From Deltaproteobacteria bacterium (GTDB taxonomy: Bacteria; JADJOY01), in NCBI GenBank assembly GCA_016713535.1, contig JADJOY010000018.1, positions 1-64,000 of the forward strand: 64,000 bases of DNA, written 5' to 3'. This document shows, piece by piece, positions 8,029-16,465 of the stretch. Made by a program: the position numbers and the translations under genes. The notes beneath the pieces were generated by a model. The model ran no database searches, was not told where the DNA came from, and saw nothing but the letters and a program-made list of their open reading frames with translations. Position 1 is the first letter of the stretch. Each line of letters begins with the position of its first letter.

Positions 8029-8844
8029 ATGTCTCACCAGGAAGGCCGGGTAGCGGTGATCACGGGCGGAGCCAGCGGCATCGGCTTGGCGATCGGGCGC
8101 CGGCTGGCGCGGGACGGCGCCTGGGTCGCCCTCCTCGACCGCGACGGAGCGGCGGCCGAGCGCGCGGCCGACGAGCTCGCGCGCTCGGGCTACGTGGCGC
8201 ACGGGCGCGCCTGCGACGTCACCGATGCCGAGGCCTGCCGCTCCGCCATTGGCGCGACCGTCGCGGAGTGGGGCGGGGTCGACGTGCTGGTGGCCAACGC
8301 GGGGATCTCGCACCGCAGCCTGTTCGAGGCGACCGACCTGGAGGTGGTCCGCCGGGTGATCGACGTGAACCTGTTCGGCGCGGTGAACGTGACCGCCGCG
8401 GCGCTGCCGAGCCTGATCGAGCGTCGCGGCGGGATCGCCGCGATCTCGAGCGTCGCCGGCTTCGCGCCGCTCGTGGGCCGCACCGCGTACGCGGCGAGCA
8501 AGCACGCGCTCCACGGCTTCTTCGGCTCGCTGCGCGCCGAGCTGCGCCCGCGTGGGGTCGCGGTCACGCTGGTGTGCCCGTCGTTCGTCGACTCGGGGAT
8601 CGACGCCCACGCGCTCTCGGGGAGCGGCGGGCGAATCGCGAGCGGCAAGCAGGTGGTGGGTCGCCTGCTCACGCCCGAGACCGTGGCCGAAGCGGTCGCG
8701 GACGGCGTCGACCGTCGCCGCGAGCTGGTGCTGGTGGGTGCGGTCAGCCGCAGCGCGCGCTGGGTGAGCGCCCTCTTCCCGAGGCTCTACGAGCGCATGA
8801 TGGTGAAGCGCCAGGGCGCCGAGTTCGGGCTCGCGGCGTCGTGA
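8029..8844 (+). CDS. Short-chain dehydrogenase/reductase
   Basis: 271 aa classical SDR. The cofactor loop is TGGASGIG (residues 12-19) with acidic residue LLDRD after beta-2, which favours NAD(H). NAG lies near residue 90, the active-site Ser is in AISSVAGFA, and YAASK supplies Tyr and Lys. The C-terminus (GAVSRSARWVSALFPRLYERMM) resembles SDRs that sit against membranes or act on lipids. The stop codon overlaps the start of the acyltransferase gene (GTGA), so the two are likely translationally coupled. The substrate is unknown; a ketone or alcohol in lipid or polyketide metabolism is possible. Confidence 0.92.
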   Translation: MSHQEGRVAVITGGASGIGLAIGRRLARDGAWVALLDRDGAAAERAADELARSGYVAHGRACDVTDAEACRSAIGATVAEWGGVDVLVANAGISHRSLFEATDLEVVRRVIDVNLFGAVNVTAAALPSLIERRGGIAAISSVAGFAPLVGRTAYAASKHALHGFFGSLRAELRPRGVAVTLVCPSFVDSGIDAHALSGSGGRIASGKQVVGRLLTPETVAEAVADGVDRRRELVLVGAVSRSARWVSALFPRLYERMMVKRQGAEFGLAAS

Positions 8845-10151
8845 CCCGTGAACCCGGCAGCGGGCGACCGGCGGGCGCCGCGGCGCGGCGCCTCGTCGAG
8901 CTCGACGTGCTGCGCGCGGTCGCGGTGGTCGCGGTCCTCGGCTCGCACTTCCCGTTCCTCGGCAAGCTCGATCGCCTGCACGTCCCCGCGCCGGTGCTGG
9001 CCGCGCTGCGGGTGTGGGAGCGCGCCGGGTGGCTGGGAGTCGATCTCTTCTTCGTGCTGAGCGGGTTCCTGGTCTCGGGGCTGCTCTTCCGCGAGTACGC
9101 GCGCGACCGGCGCGTGGACGGCAAGACCTTCTTCCTGCGCCGCGGGCTCAAGATCTACCCGGCTTTCTACTTCTTCCTGCTCGTCAGCGCGCCGCTGATC
9201 GCGAAGATCGCCGATCCGGTGCCTCCGGTCGTCTACTGGGTGCGCTTCGCCGGCGAGGTGATGTTCCTCCAGAACTACTACGGCAGCCTGTGGAACCACA
9301 CCTGGACGCTCGCCGTGGAGGAGCACTTCTACCTGCTGCTCCTGGCGCTGGTGCTGGTGCTCGCGCGCCGCGGGCGGGGCGCCGCCGATCCGTTCCGGAG
9401 GATCCCCGTGATCTTCGCGGGGGTCGCGGTGCTCGCGCTGGCGAGCCGGCTCTACCTCGCGAACGAGCTCGTGCGCGGCGGCGACGTGGATCTCGAGGAC
9501 CGAATCCTGGTGTGGACCCACAACCGCATCGACTCGCTCTTCTTCGGGGTGGTGATCTCGTACGCCTGGCACTTCCGGGCGGCGGCGATCCGGGCGTGGG
9601 CAGGGCGGTGGTGGCCGGCGCTGCTCGTGGTGGCCGTCGCGGGCGTCGCGCCGGCGATGACGCTGGCGCGGCCCGGCCACCTGGTGATCTCGACGATCGG
9701 ATTCACCCTCCAGTACCTGGCCTTCGGTGCCCTGCTGCTGGTGACGCTCGTGTGGGCGGAGCGTCCGGGTGCGGCGCGCATCCTCCGGCGCCTGGCGCCA
9801 CTGGCGTGGGTCGGCCGCCACTCGTATTCGGTCTACCTGTGGCACATGGTGGTCGCGACGTTCGGCGTCCACTTCCTGCGCGCCGCGCTCGGCCGCACCG
9901 ACCTGCTCGGGCTCGAGATGACGGTCTACGTGGTGGGTGCCGTGGTCGTCGGCGTCGCGTTCTCGCTGCTGGTGGAGCAGCCGGTGCTCGAGCTGCGTGA
10001 GCGCTGGCTGCCGTCGCGCAGCGGCGCCGTGCCGCACCAGCTCGCCGCCGGGACGTCTGACGCTCGTAGCGCGGGGGCGTCCCCTCACGTGCGGGGCGGG
10101 GGACGAGCCCCCGCGCTACGTTCGTTCTCGGTCGGGCCGGTGGCGGGTTAG
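8841..10151 (+). CDS. Acyltransferase-3 family membrane protein (OafA/YrhL type)
   Basis: 436 aa from a GTG that overlaps the SDR stop codon. The N-terminus LVELDVLRAVAVVAVLGSHF and the following GVDLFFVLSGFLVSGLLF are the family signature (a His in helix 1, then FFVLSGFL). The WTLAVEEHFYLL motif is present, and about ten hydrophobic segments run to VAFSLLVEQPVLELRERWL. The protein probably O-acylates a surface polysaccharide, lipid or glycoside at the inner membrane. The last roughly 30 codons run through a GTAG-type palindrome (10066-10119), so the C-terminal tail is repeat-derived or the true stop has been lost. Confidence 0.88.
   Translation: MTREPGSGRPAGAAARRLVELDVLRAVAVVAVLGSHFPFLGKLDRLHVPAPVLAALRVWERAGWLGVDLFFVLSGFLVSGLLFREYARDRRVDGKTFFLRRGLKIYPAFYFFLLVSAPLIAKIADPVPPVVYWVRFAGEVMFLQNYYGSLWNHTWTLAVEEHFYLLLLALVLVLARRGRGAADPFRRIPVIFAGVAVLALASRLYLANELVRGGDVDLEDRILVWTHNRIDSLFFGVVISYAWHFRAAAIRAWAGRWWPALLVVAVAGVAPAMTLARPGHLVISTIGFTLQYLAFGALLLVTLVWAERPGAARILRRLAPLAWVGRHSYSVYLWHMVVATFGVHFLRAALGRTDLLGLEMTVYVVGAVVVGVAFSLLVEQPVLELRERWLPSRSGAVPHQLAAGTSDARSAGASPHVRGGGRAPALRSFSVGPVAG
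10066..10119. repeat. GTAG...CTAC inverted doublet inside the acyltransferase tail
   Basis: GTAGCGCGGGGGC at the left and GCCCCCGCGCTAC at the right, inverted around a degenerate centre. It is the same family as 36475-36532 and the 46.4-47.2 kb array. The acyltransferase frame stays open through it. A degraded further copy (GTAGCGCAGGAGCTCGTCCCC) lies near 10222. Confidence 0.75.
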
Positions 10152-10252
10152 GCGGCCCGAGCGGCCCGGTGATCCCTCGCTCGGGCCCGGCGATGTGCCG
10201 CACCGGATCCGCGTCGCTCTCGTAGCGCAGGAGCTCGTCCCCGCCGCGCGCG

Positions 10253-11338
10253 TCAGCGCGGGACGAGGTTCGCCGGGTTGAGGAGCGAGCCGAGGATCGA
10301 CTGGTAGGCCTCGCACGGCGTCCAGCAGTGCGGGCAATCGCCATCCCAGATCGCGCGCTGCAGGCGGCGCGTCTCGGCGCGATCCCAGATGGCGCGCAGG
10401 TCGTAGCCGGCGTCGCGGACGTTGCCGATCGGCCGGCTGTAGAGGCTGCACGGGTAGACCTCGCCGAACGGGTCGAGGAAACACGACGAGCGCAAGGCGT
10501 GGCAGCGGACGGGAGTGCGCCCGCCGTCGAGGAACCGGCCGAGCCGTCGCAGGTACTCGTGCTCGAGGAACGCCACCGGGTGAAAGGGCGGGCGGCGGTG
10601 GGAGCGAAAGAGCACGAGGTCGGCGCGGATGGCCGCGTCGGCGTCGCCGACGAGGTCGCTCTCGTGGTTGCCGTAGTAGTGCTCGGAGCGGTGCGCGACG
10701 TTGACGTGGAAGTCGTCCCACGTGAGCTCGGGCAGCTCCGCGCGCGCGGCGTCGAAGCAGCGCTCGAGCTGGCCGGCGTTGTGGCGCGAGAGGGTGAAGC
10801 CGAGCACCACGTCCACGCCGTCGAGCTCGCGTAGCCGGCGGAAGGTCTCGATCTGGCGCCGCCAGCCGCCCTCGATGCCGCGCACCTCGTCGTTGAGCGC
10901 CTGGTCGCCGTCGACGCTCACCGTGAGGATCAGCTTCTTCGGCGACCAGCTCGCGATGGTGCGCGTGCCGGCGACGATCGCGTCGGTGAGGTAGCCGTTG
11001 GTGGGGAAGTGGAGCAGCAGGAGGCGCGTGCAGCTCGTCAGGATGGTGTCGACGACGGGCAGGAAGTCCTTGCGCAGGAAGACCTCGCCGCCGGTGATGT
11101 CGATCCACGAGAACCGGTCGGAGCGCGCGAAGAGCCGGCGGATCTCGTCGAGCGAGAGCTCGTTCACCGGCCTGCGGCGCCAGATCTCGCAGGTCTTGCA
11201 GCCGTAGTTGCACCGGTAGGTGAAGGCGTAGGTGAGCTTGTAGGGGAAGGGCAGGCGCTGGAAGTTCGAGCGCGCGGCGTTGAGCGCGAGCTCGGCGTAG
11301 ACACGCGGCGTGCTTGCAACGGGGCGGCGAGGGGCCAT
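10253..11338 (-). CDS. Radical SAM protein with SPASM-type C-terminal cysteines
   Basis: 361 aa. The radical SAM cluster motif is CNYGCKTC (CxxxCxxC, residues about 36-43), preceded by KLTYAFTYR. The GGE-type motif DITGGEVFLRKD and the SAM-binding stretch LILTVSVDGDQALND follow. The C-terminal region CHALRSSCFLDPFGEVYPC ... CPHCWTPCEAY supplies the auxiliary-cluster cysteines of SPASM/twitch proteins. Such enzymes modify peptides, proteins or small metabolites. No precursor peptide is evident next to it. The upstream gene on the same strand is a stand-alone GspE-N-like protein 107 bp away. An internal GTG at 12400 opens a longer frame, but the sequence before MAPRRPVAS is shadow of the neighbour. 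Confidence 0.9.
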   Translation of the reverse strand: MAPRRPVASTPRVYAELALNAARSNFQRLPFPYKLTYAFTYRCNYGCKTCEIWRRRPVNELSLDEIRRLFARSDRFSWIDITGGEVFLRKDFLPVVDTILTSCTRLLLLHFPTNGYLTDAIVAGTRTIASWSPKKLILTVSVDGDQALNDEVRGIEGGWRRQIETFRRLRELDGVDVVLGFTLSRHNAGQLERCFDAARAELPELTWDDFHVNVAHRSEHYYGNHESDLVGDADAAIRADLVLFRSHRRPPFHPVAFLEHEYLRRLGRFLDGGRTPVRCHALRSSCFLDPFGEVYPCSLYSRPIGNVRDAGYDLRAIWDRAETRRLQRAIWDGDCPHCWTPCEAYQSILGSLLNPANLVPR

Positions 11339-11392
11339 GACGGGGCCGCGGCGAGCGCGCGCGGCCGCGGGAAGATAACTGCCGGCCTCGCG

Positions 11393-11420
11393 TGGAGGGC
11401 GGCCGACGGAGCGGCCGCGC
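11393..11420. repeat. Half of a TGGAGGG-type palindrome
   Basis: TGGAGGGCGGCCGACGGAGCGGCCGCGC: one hairpin of the family seen as doublets at 4821 and 27044, in the gap between the GspE-N-like and radical SAM genes. Confidence 0.6.
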
Positions 11421-11445
11421 TCGAGCCGTGTCGGCGCGCGTTGGA

Positions 11446-12351
11446 TTACGCGGCGGCGGACGATGCGGCGCTGGCGGGCAGGAGGCCGGAGTCGAGGAGG
11501 CGGGTGCGCGCGCCATCGAGGGCGATCCGCGCGGTCGGCCCGAAGGTGTCGGGGAAGAGCGTCAGCTCGACGCGCAGCTCCGCGCCGCGGAAGGGCACGG
11601 CGATCGGCGCCACCTGGCGCCACCCGCGGGTGCTCGGCGTCGGCAGCCCCGCGGCGACCCGCAGCCGCGACACCAGCGGCCGGTGGAAGAGCACCTGGAG
11701 CTGGGTCAGCTCGAAGCTCTCGTTCGGCATCTCGCAGCGCACCACCAGGAAGTGCGGCGAGCGCTCGATCACCAGGGTGCGCGCACCGCCCACGAGTCCG
11801 TCCTGGATCCAGCTCACCAGCAGACGGTCGAGGGCGTGGCCGGTGTCGGCGGTCGGCTCGCTCACCACCGCGACCGCGCCGCCTTGGCCCCCTTGCGCGC
11901 CCGGCGTGGCGAGCACCGGCAGCGTGGTCTCGATCGGGTAGAAGCGGTCGAGGGCGCGCGCCACGGCGGGATCCGCCGCCAGGCGCGTCTCGACGCGCAT
12001 GCCGGTCACCGCCTCGAGGTCGCTGATCGCGGTGAGGTTGCCGGGATCGGCCATCGCCACCACCAGCCGATCGTTCTCGACCGCGACCGCGATGGCGCTG
12101 GTCGAGCGCGCGATCCTGGCGGGCACCCGCCCGAGGGCGCGCGGATCGAGGTGGCCGTCGTCGAGGCGGATCGGCGCGGCGTGGACCAGCGGCGCCATCA
12201 CCCGCAGGAACCCCGACTCCTCGAGGTAGCCGAGGCGGATCAAGAGCCCGCCGATCCGGCCGCCGTCGTCGTGCTGCCACCACACCGCGCGGTCGACGTG
12301 AAACGGCGTGACCAGGCCGTGCTCGATGAGGATCTCGCCCAGTTTCTTCAC
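11446..12351 (-). CDS. Stand-alone GspE/MshEN-type N-terminal domain protein
   Basis: 301 aa, GTG start. The first 130 residues match the N-terminal domain of type II secretion/type IV pilus ATPases: KKLGEILIEHGLVTPFHVDRA, IGGLLIRLGYLEESGFLRVM, then RVPARIARSTSAIAVAVENDRLVVAMADPGN and DLEAVTGMRVE. MshEN domains of this type can bind cyclic di-GMP. The ATPase domain is absent; instead about 150 residues of unrelated sequence follow with no recognised motif. The gene precedes the radical SAM gene on the same strand. A regulatory or adaptor role is an inference. Confidence 0.8.
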   Translation of the reverse strand: MKKLGEILIEHGLVTPFHVDRAVWWQHDDGGRIGGLLIRLGYLEESGFLRVMAPLVHAAPIRLDDGHLDPRALGRVPARIARSTSAIAVAVENDRLVVAMADPGNLTAISDLEAVTGMRVETRLAADPAVARALDRFYPIETTLPVLATPGAQGGQGGAVAVVSEPTADTGHALDRLLVSWIQDGLVGGARTLVIERSPHFLVVRCEMPNESFELTQLQVLFHRPLVSRLRVAAGLPTPSTRGWRQVAPIAVPFRGAELRVELTLFPDTFGPTARIALDGARTRLLDSGLLPASAASSAAA

Positions 12352-12596
12352 GCAATGAGTCCTCGTTCCGCCGGCGAGGCGGACCGGTCCGGCCGATCAC
12401 TACGCAAGAAGCGCGCCGCCCCGTCCGTGCGAAGCCGCCCTGAAATCATTGGGGAACGCGTGGCAGAGGGGCCGGGCTCGCGTGTCCCGTGGTCAACCGC
12501 CGTCATCGCTCTGGCACCTTGCGGCTCGCCGGGTCCATCGGGATGGATTCTCGCGCCGCACCGTGGAATCGTGGCGGGAGTCGGCGAGGTCTCGTC

Positions 12597-14345
12597 ATGT
12601 CCAGGCCCACTCGCGCTCCTTCCCCGCTCGGACGCCGGGCTCGTCACTGGCGCGCCATGGCGCTCGGGATGGTGGTTCTCGCGGGCTGTTCGGCGCGCCC
12701 TCGCGCCACGCCGCCGGAGGACAGGATGGCTCACGGTCGCTCCGTCGTTCACGCCCGCCACGGACTGGTCGCCGCTGCGCACCCGCTCGCGGTCCAGATC
12801 GGGCTCGACGTGCTGAAGCGCGGCGGCAACGCCGTCGACGCGGGGATCGCCACCAACGCCGCGCTCGGCTTCCTCGAGCCGGTGTCCTGCGGAGTGGGCG
12901 GCGACCTGTTCGCGATCGTGTGGGACGCGGGGAGCCGCAAGCTCTACGGGCTCAACGGCTCGGGGCGCGCGCCGCGCGCCCTCACCGCCGATCGCGTGCC
13001 GCCGGAGAGAGACGGCACCATCCCTCTCTTCAGCCCGTATTCGTGGACCGTGCCGGGGGCCGTCGACGGCTGGTTCACCCTCCACGAGCGCTTCGGGCGG
13101 TTGCCGATGAGCGACGTCCTCTCGGGCGCGATCGCCGCGGCGAGCGAGGGCGCGCCGGTGCCCAAGGTGATCGCCGAGTCGTGGGCGATCTCGGAGCACT
13201 ACTTCGCCGACAAGCCGGGCTTCGCCGAGGTGTTCCTGCCGCACGGGCACGCGCCGCGCGAGAGCGAGGTGTTCGCCAATCCGGCGCTCGCTCGAACCTA
13301 TCGAGCGCTCGCCGAAGGCGGGCGCGACGCGTTCTACGCGGGGCCGATCGCGGCGTCGCTGGTCGCGTTCTCGAAGAAGGTGGGCGGGTTCTTCTCCGAG
13401 GAGGATCTCGCGACCCATCACTCGGACTGGGTGGAGCCGATCTCGACCACCTATCGCGGCGTCGAGGTGTGGGAGTTGCCGCCCAACAGCCAGGGACTCG
13501 CGGCGCTGCAGATGCTGAACATGCTCGAGCCGCTCGACCTGAAGAGCCTGGGGCGCGAATCACCGGCCTTCTGGCATCGGCTGATCGAGACCAAGAAGAT
13601 CGTCTACGAGGATCGCGCGCGGCTCTATGCCGATCCCGGGTTCGCGAAGGTGCCGGTCGCGGGACTGCTCGATCGCGGCTACGCGCGCGAGCGCGCGGCG
13701 CTCGTCGATCCGGCTCGCGCGCTCGAGCGCATCGACGCGGGCCATCCGCCGCTCGCGATGGGCGACACGACCTACCTCGCCACCGCCGACGCCGACGGCA
13801 ACATGGTGTCGCTGATCCAGAGCAACTACACCGGCTTCGGCAGCGGCTACGTGCTCGCGGAGTGGGGCTTCGGCCTCCAGGACCGCGGCGGCCAGTTCAA
13901 CCTGACGCCGGGCACGCCCAACTTCCTCGAGCCCGGCAAGCGCCCGTTCCACACCATCATCCCCGCCTTCGCCACCCGCGGCGGCGAGCCGTGGCTCGCG
14001 TTCGGCGTGATGGGCGGCGACATGCAGCCGCAGGGGCACGTGCAGGTGCTCGTGAACCTGCTCGACTTCGGCATGGACCTGCAGCAGGCCGGAGACGCGC
14101 CGCGCTTCTACCACACGGGCTCCTCCGAGCCGACCGGCACCCTCATGACCACCGGCGGCCGTCTCGCCCTCGAGCCCGGCGTGCCCGAGAGCGTGAAGAA
14201 AGCGCTGGAAAAGCTCGGCCACGACGTCGTAGACATGCCCACCGGCTTCTTCGGCGGATACCAGGCGATCGCCCGCGATCCCGTGACGGGTGTGCTGTCG
14301 GGGGCGACCGAGTCTCGAAAGGACGGCTGCGCCGCGGGCTATTGA
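12597..14345 (+). CDS. ggt: Gamma-glutamyltransferase, lipoprotein form
   Basis: 582 aa from ATG 12597 (an upstream GTG at 12489 gives no signal-like sequence). A signal peptide ends in lipobox VLAGC. The Ntn-hydrolase architecture is complete: large subunit with GGNAVDAGIATNAALGFLEP and SCGVGGDLFAIV, then the autocleavage/nucleophile Thr391 in GDTTYLATAD, and the small subunit with IQSNYTGFGSG and FAFGVMGGDMQPQGHVQ-type motif. The family hydrolyses or transfers gamma-glutamyl groups (glutathione and related compounds) in the periplasm. The stop codon overlaps the next start (TGATG), so the DUF3604 lipoprotein is translated with it. Confidence 0.94.
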   Translation: MSRPTRAPSPLGRRARHWRAMALGMVVLAGCSARPRATPPEDRMAHGRSVVHARHGLVAAAHPLAVQIGLDVLKRGGNAVDAGIATNAALGFLEPVSCGVGGDLFAIVWDAGSRKLYGLNGSGRAPRALTADRVPPERDGTIPLFSPYSWTVPGAVDGWFTLHERFGRLPMSDVLSGAIAAASEGAPVPKVIAESWAISEHYFADKPGFAEVFLPHGHAPRESEVFANPALARTYRALAEGGRDAFYAGPIAASLVAFSKKVGGFFSEEDLATHHSDWVEPISTTYRGVEVWELPPNSQGLAALQMLNMLEPLDLKSLGRESPAFWHRLIETKKIVYEDRARLYADPGFAKVPVAGLLDRGYARERAALVDPARALERIDAGHPPLAMGDTTYLATADADGNMVSLIQSNYTGFGSGYVLAEWGFGLQDRGGQFNLTPGTPNFLEPGKRPFHTIIPAFATRGGEPWLAFGVMGGDMQPQGHVQVLVNLLDFGMDLQQAGDAPRFYHTGSSEPTGTLMTTGGRLALEPGVPESVKKALEKLGHDVVDMPTGFFGGYQAIARDPVTGVLSGATESRKDGCAAGY

Positions 14346-16294
14346 TGGGGAAGCGAGCGACGACGTGGGCGATCGTGGCGCTGCCGCTCGCCGTGGCGGC
14401 GTGCTCGAAGGATCACCCCGAGCCCAGCTCGACCGTCACTCGCACCGAGACCCGTGCGGCGTGCGCAGAGCACGATCCGCTCAAGCGCCCGCTGTTCGGC
14501 GATCTCCACGTCCACACCGCGCGTTCGTGGGACTCGTACGGATTCGGCACCCGGCTCCTGCCGGCGGACGCCTACCGGTTCGCCCGAGGTGAGGCCGTCG
14601 AGCTCCCACCCACCGACGCCGACGGCCGCGGCACTCGCCGCACCCAGCTCACGCGCCCGCTCGACTTCGCGGCGGTGACCGACCACTCGGAGTTCATCGC
14701 CGAGGTGCGCGCGTGCCTCGACCCCACCTCCGGTGTCTACGACGTCGCACCCTGTCAGACCTACCGCGCCGCGACGTTCGCGAGCCAGGCGGTGTTCGGG
14801 ATCTCGCTGGTGCCACGCGCGCCGCAGCGGTTGCCCTCGATCTGCGGCTCGAAGGGCGTCGACTGCGCGGCGCTCGCGAGCGACATCTGGAGCGAGGTCC
14901 GCGCCGAGGCGGAGGACGCCTACGACCGCACCGCGAGCTGCCGCTTCACCTCGTTCGTGGGCTACGAGTGGACCGGCGCCACCGGCATCGCGAGCCTCCA
15001 CCGCAACGTCATCTTCCGCAACGACGACGTCCCGTCGGCGCCGATCTCGTACTACGAGCGCTCGAGCCCGGAGGGCCTGTGGCAGGCGCTCCGCGAGCAG
15101 TGCAAGGACACGGACGGGCGCTGCGACGTGCTCGCCATCCCGCACAACTCGAACCTCTCGAACGGCAACATGTTCGTGCTCGAGACCAGCGCACCGGGCG
15201 GCGCCGACGAGCTGCGCGAGCGGGCGCGGGCGCGCGCCGAGATGGAGCCCTTGATGGAGATCTTCCAGCACAAGGGCGACAGCGAGTGCAGGAACGGCCT
15301 CTCCGGGTTCGTCGGCGCGCCCGACGAGCTGTGCGGGTTCGAGAAGCTCGAGCCGTTCGAGGGCGTCGCGGACTGCGGGGAGGGTGTCGGCTTCGGCGGC
15401 GTGATCGGCACCGGCCTCGGCTGCCGGTCGGCGCGCGACTACGCGCGGGGCGCGCTGCTGCTCGGTCTCCAGCAAGACCAGCGGATCGGCGTCAATCCCT
15501 TCAAGCTCGGCTTCGTCGCCAGCACCGACACCCACAACGCGACCCCGGGAAACGTCGCGGAGTCGACCTTTCCCGGTCACCAGGGCGCCCAGGACGCGAC
15601 CCCCGAGCAGCGCCTCGTCCCGACGCCCGTCAACGCCACCGTGCTCAACAACCCGGGCGGGCTCGCCGGCGTGTGGGCCGAGGAGAACTCCCGCGACGCG
15701 ATCTTCACCGCACTCGGCCGCCGCGAGACCTTCGGCACCAGCGGCCCGCGCATCACGCCGCGGTTCTTCGGCGGCTGGCGCTACCCGGAGGACATCTGCG
15801 TTCGGCCGGATCTCGTCGCGCGCGGCTATCGCGACGGCGTACCGATGGGCGCCGACCTGCCGCGTGCGCCCGGCGACGGCGGCGGGCCGGTGTTCGTGGT
15901 GAGCGCGCTGCGTGACCCCGAGGGCGCGCCGCTCGAGCGGCTGCAGATCGTCAAGGGCTGGCTCGACCTCGACGGCAACGGCCACTACCGCACCTACGAG
16001 GTGGGTGACTCGGGCACGCTCGGCGCGGGCGTGAACCCGGACACCTGCGAGACCTCCGGGACCGGGGCGGATGCGTTGTGCGCCCGCTGGACCGATCCCG
16101 ACTTCGACCCGTCGGCGCGCGCCTACTACTACGCGCGAATCCTGGAGAACCCGACCTGCCGCTGGAGCACCCGCGAGTGCAACGCGCTGCCGCCGAGCGA
16201 GCGCCCGGACACGTGCGACGACGAGGAGCACGTCGCCAAGGTCGTCCGCGAGCGCGCCTGGACCTCGGCGATCTGGTACCACCCCGCGCCGTGA
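14345..16294 (+). CDS. DUF3604 family lipoprotein
   Basis: 649 aa. Start ATG overlaps the gamma-glutamyltransferase stop. The signal peptide has a lipobox LAVAAC. The mature protein opens with PLFGDLHVHTARSWDSYGFG, a PHP-like metal-binding HxH motif, followed by FAAVTDHSEF, AIPHNSNLSNG, LGFVASTDTHNATPG and the C-terminal domain ending VRERAWTSAIWY, all typical of DUF3604. The His and Asp clusters predict a metal-dependent hydrolase-like fold in the envelope, but no reaction is established for the family. A large number of Cys residues (more than 15) fits an oxidising periplasmic location. Confidence 0.92.
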   Translation: MGKRATTWAIVALPLAVAACSKDHPEPSSTVTRTETRAACAEHDPLKRPLFGDLHVHTARSWDSYGFGTRLLPADAYRFARGEAVELPPTDADGRGTRRTQLTRPLDFAAVTDHSEFIAEVRACLDPTSGVYDVAPCQTYRAATFASQAVFGISLVPRAPQRLPSICGSKGVDCAALASDIWSEVRAEAEDAYDRTASCRFTSFVGYEWTGATGIASLHRNVIFRNDDVPSAPISYYERSSPEGLWQALREQCKDTDGRCDVLAIPHNSNLSNGNMFVLETSAPGGADELRERARARAEMEPLMEIFQHKGDSECRNGLSGFVGAPDELCGFEKLEPFEGVADCGEGVGFGGVIGTGLGCRSARDYARGALLLGLQQDQRIGVNPFKLGFVASTDTHNATPGNVAESTFPGHQGAQDATPEQRLVPTPVNATVLNNPGGLAGVWAEENSRDAIFTALGRRETFGTSGPRITPRFFGGWRYPEDICVRPDLVARGYRDGVPMGADLPRAPGDGGGPVFVVSALRDPEGAPLERLQIVKGWLDLDGNGHYRTYEVGDSGTLGAGVNPDTCETSGTGADALCARWTDPDFDPSARAYYYARILENPTCRWSTRECNALPPSERPDTCDDEEHVAKVVRERAWTSAIWYHPAP

Positions 16295-16311
16295 CGCCGC
16301 GCTGAAGCGTC

Positions 16312-16391
16312 GACGGGGGACGGAGCCCCCGTCGCTACGACGACCGAGCGCCGTGACGAGCTCGTAGGGCGGGGGCCTCCGCGCCCCCGCC
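16312..16391. repeat. Two adjacent palindromes (GACGGGGG...CTAC and GTAGGGCGGGGGC types)
   Basis: The first is GACGGGGGACGGAGCCCCCGTC followed by GCTAC (16312-16337). The second begins GTAGGGCGGGGGCC and ends GCCCCCGCC (16364-16391). The first type recurs at 59804-59832 and the second at 51121-51150. They occupy the convergent gap after the DUF3604 gene. Confidence 0.75.
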
Positions 16392-16465
16392 GGCGGTGGG
16401 TCGGAGTCCACGCACGTCGCGCGTCGAGTCGACGACCCCGGCCCCCGCCCCGTGGGGTCCCCGGC

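Noticed and set aside
7893-8840. Upstream extension of the acyltransferase frame
   Set aside because: It overlaps the whole SDR gene and shows no family similarity; the GTG at 8841 overlapping the SDR stop is the natural start.
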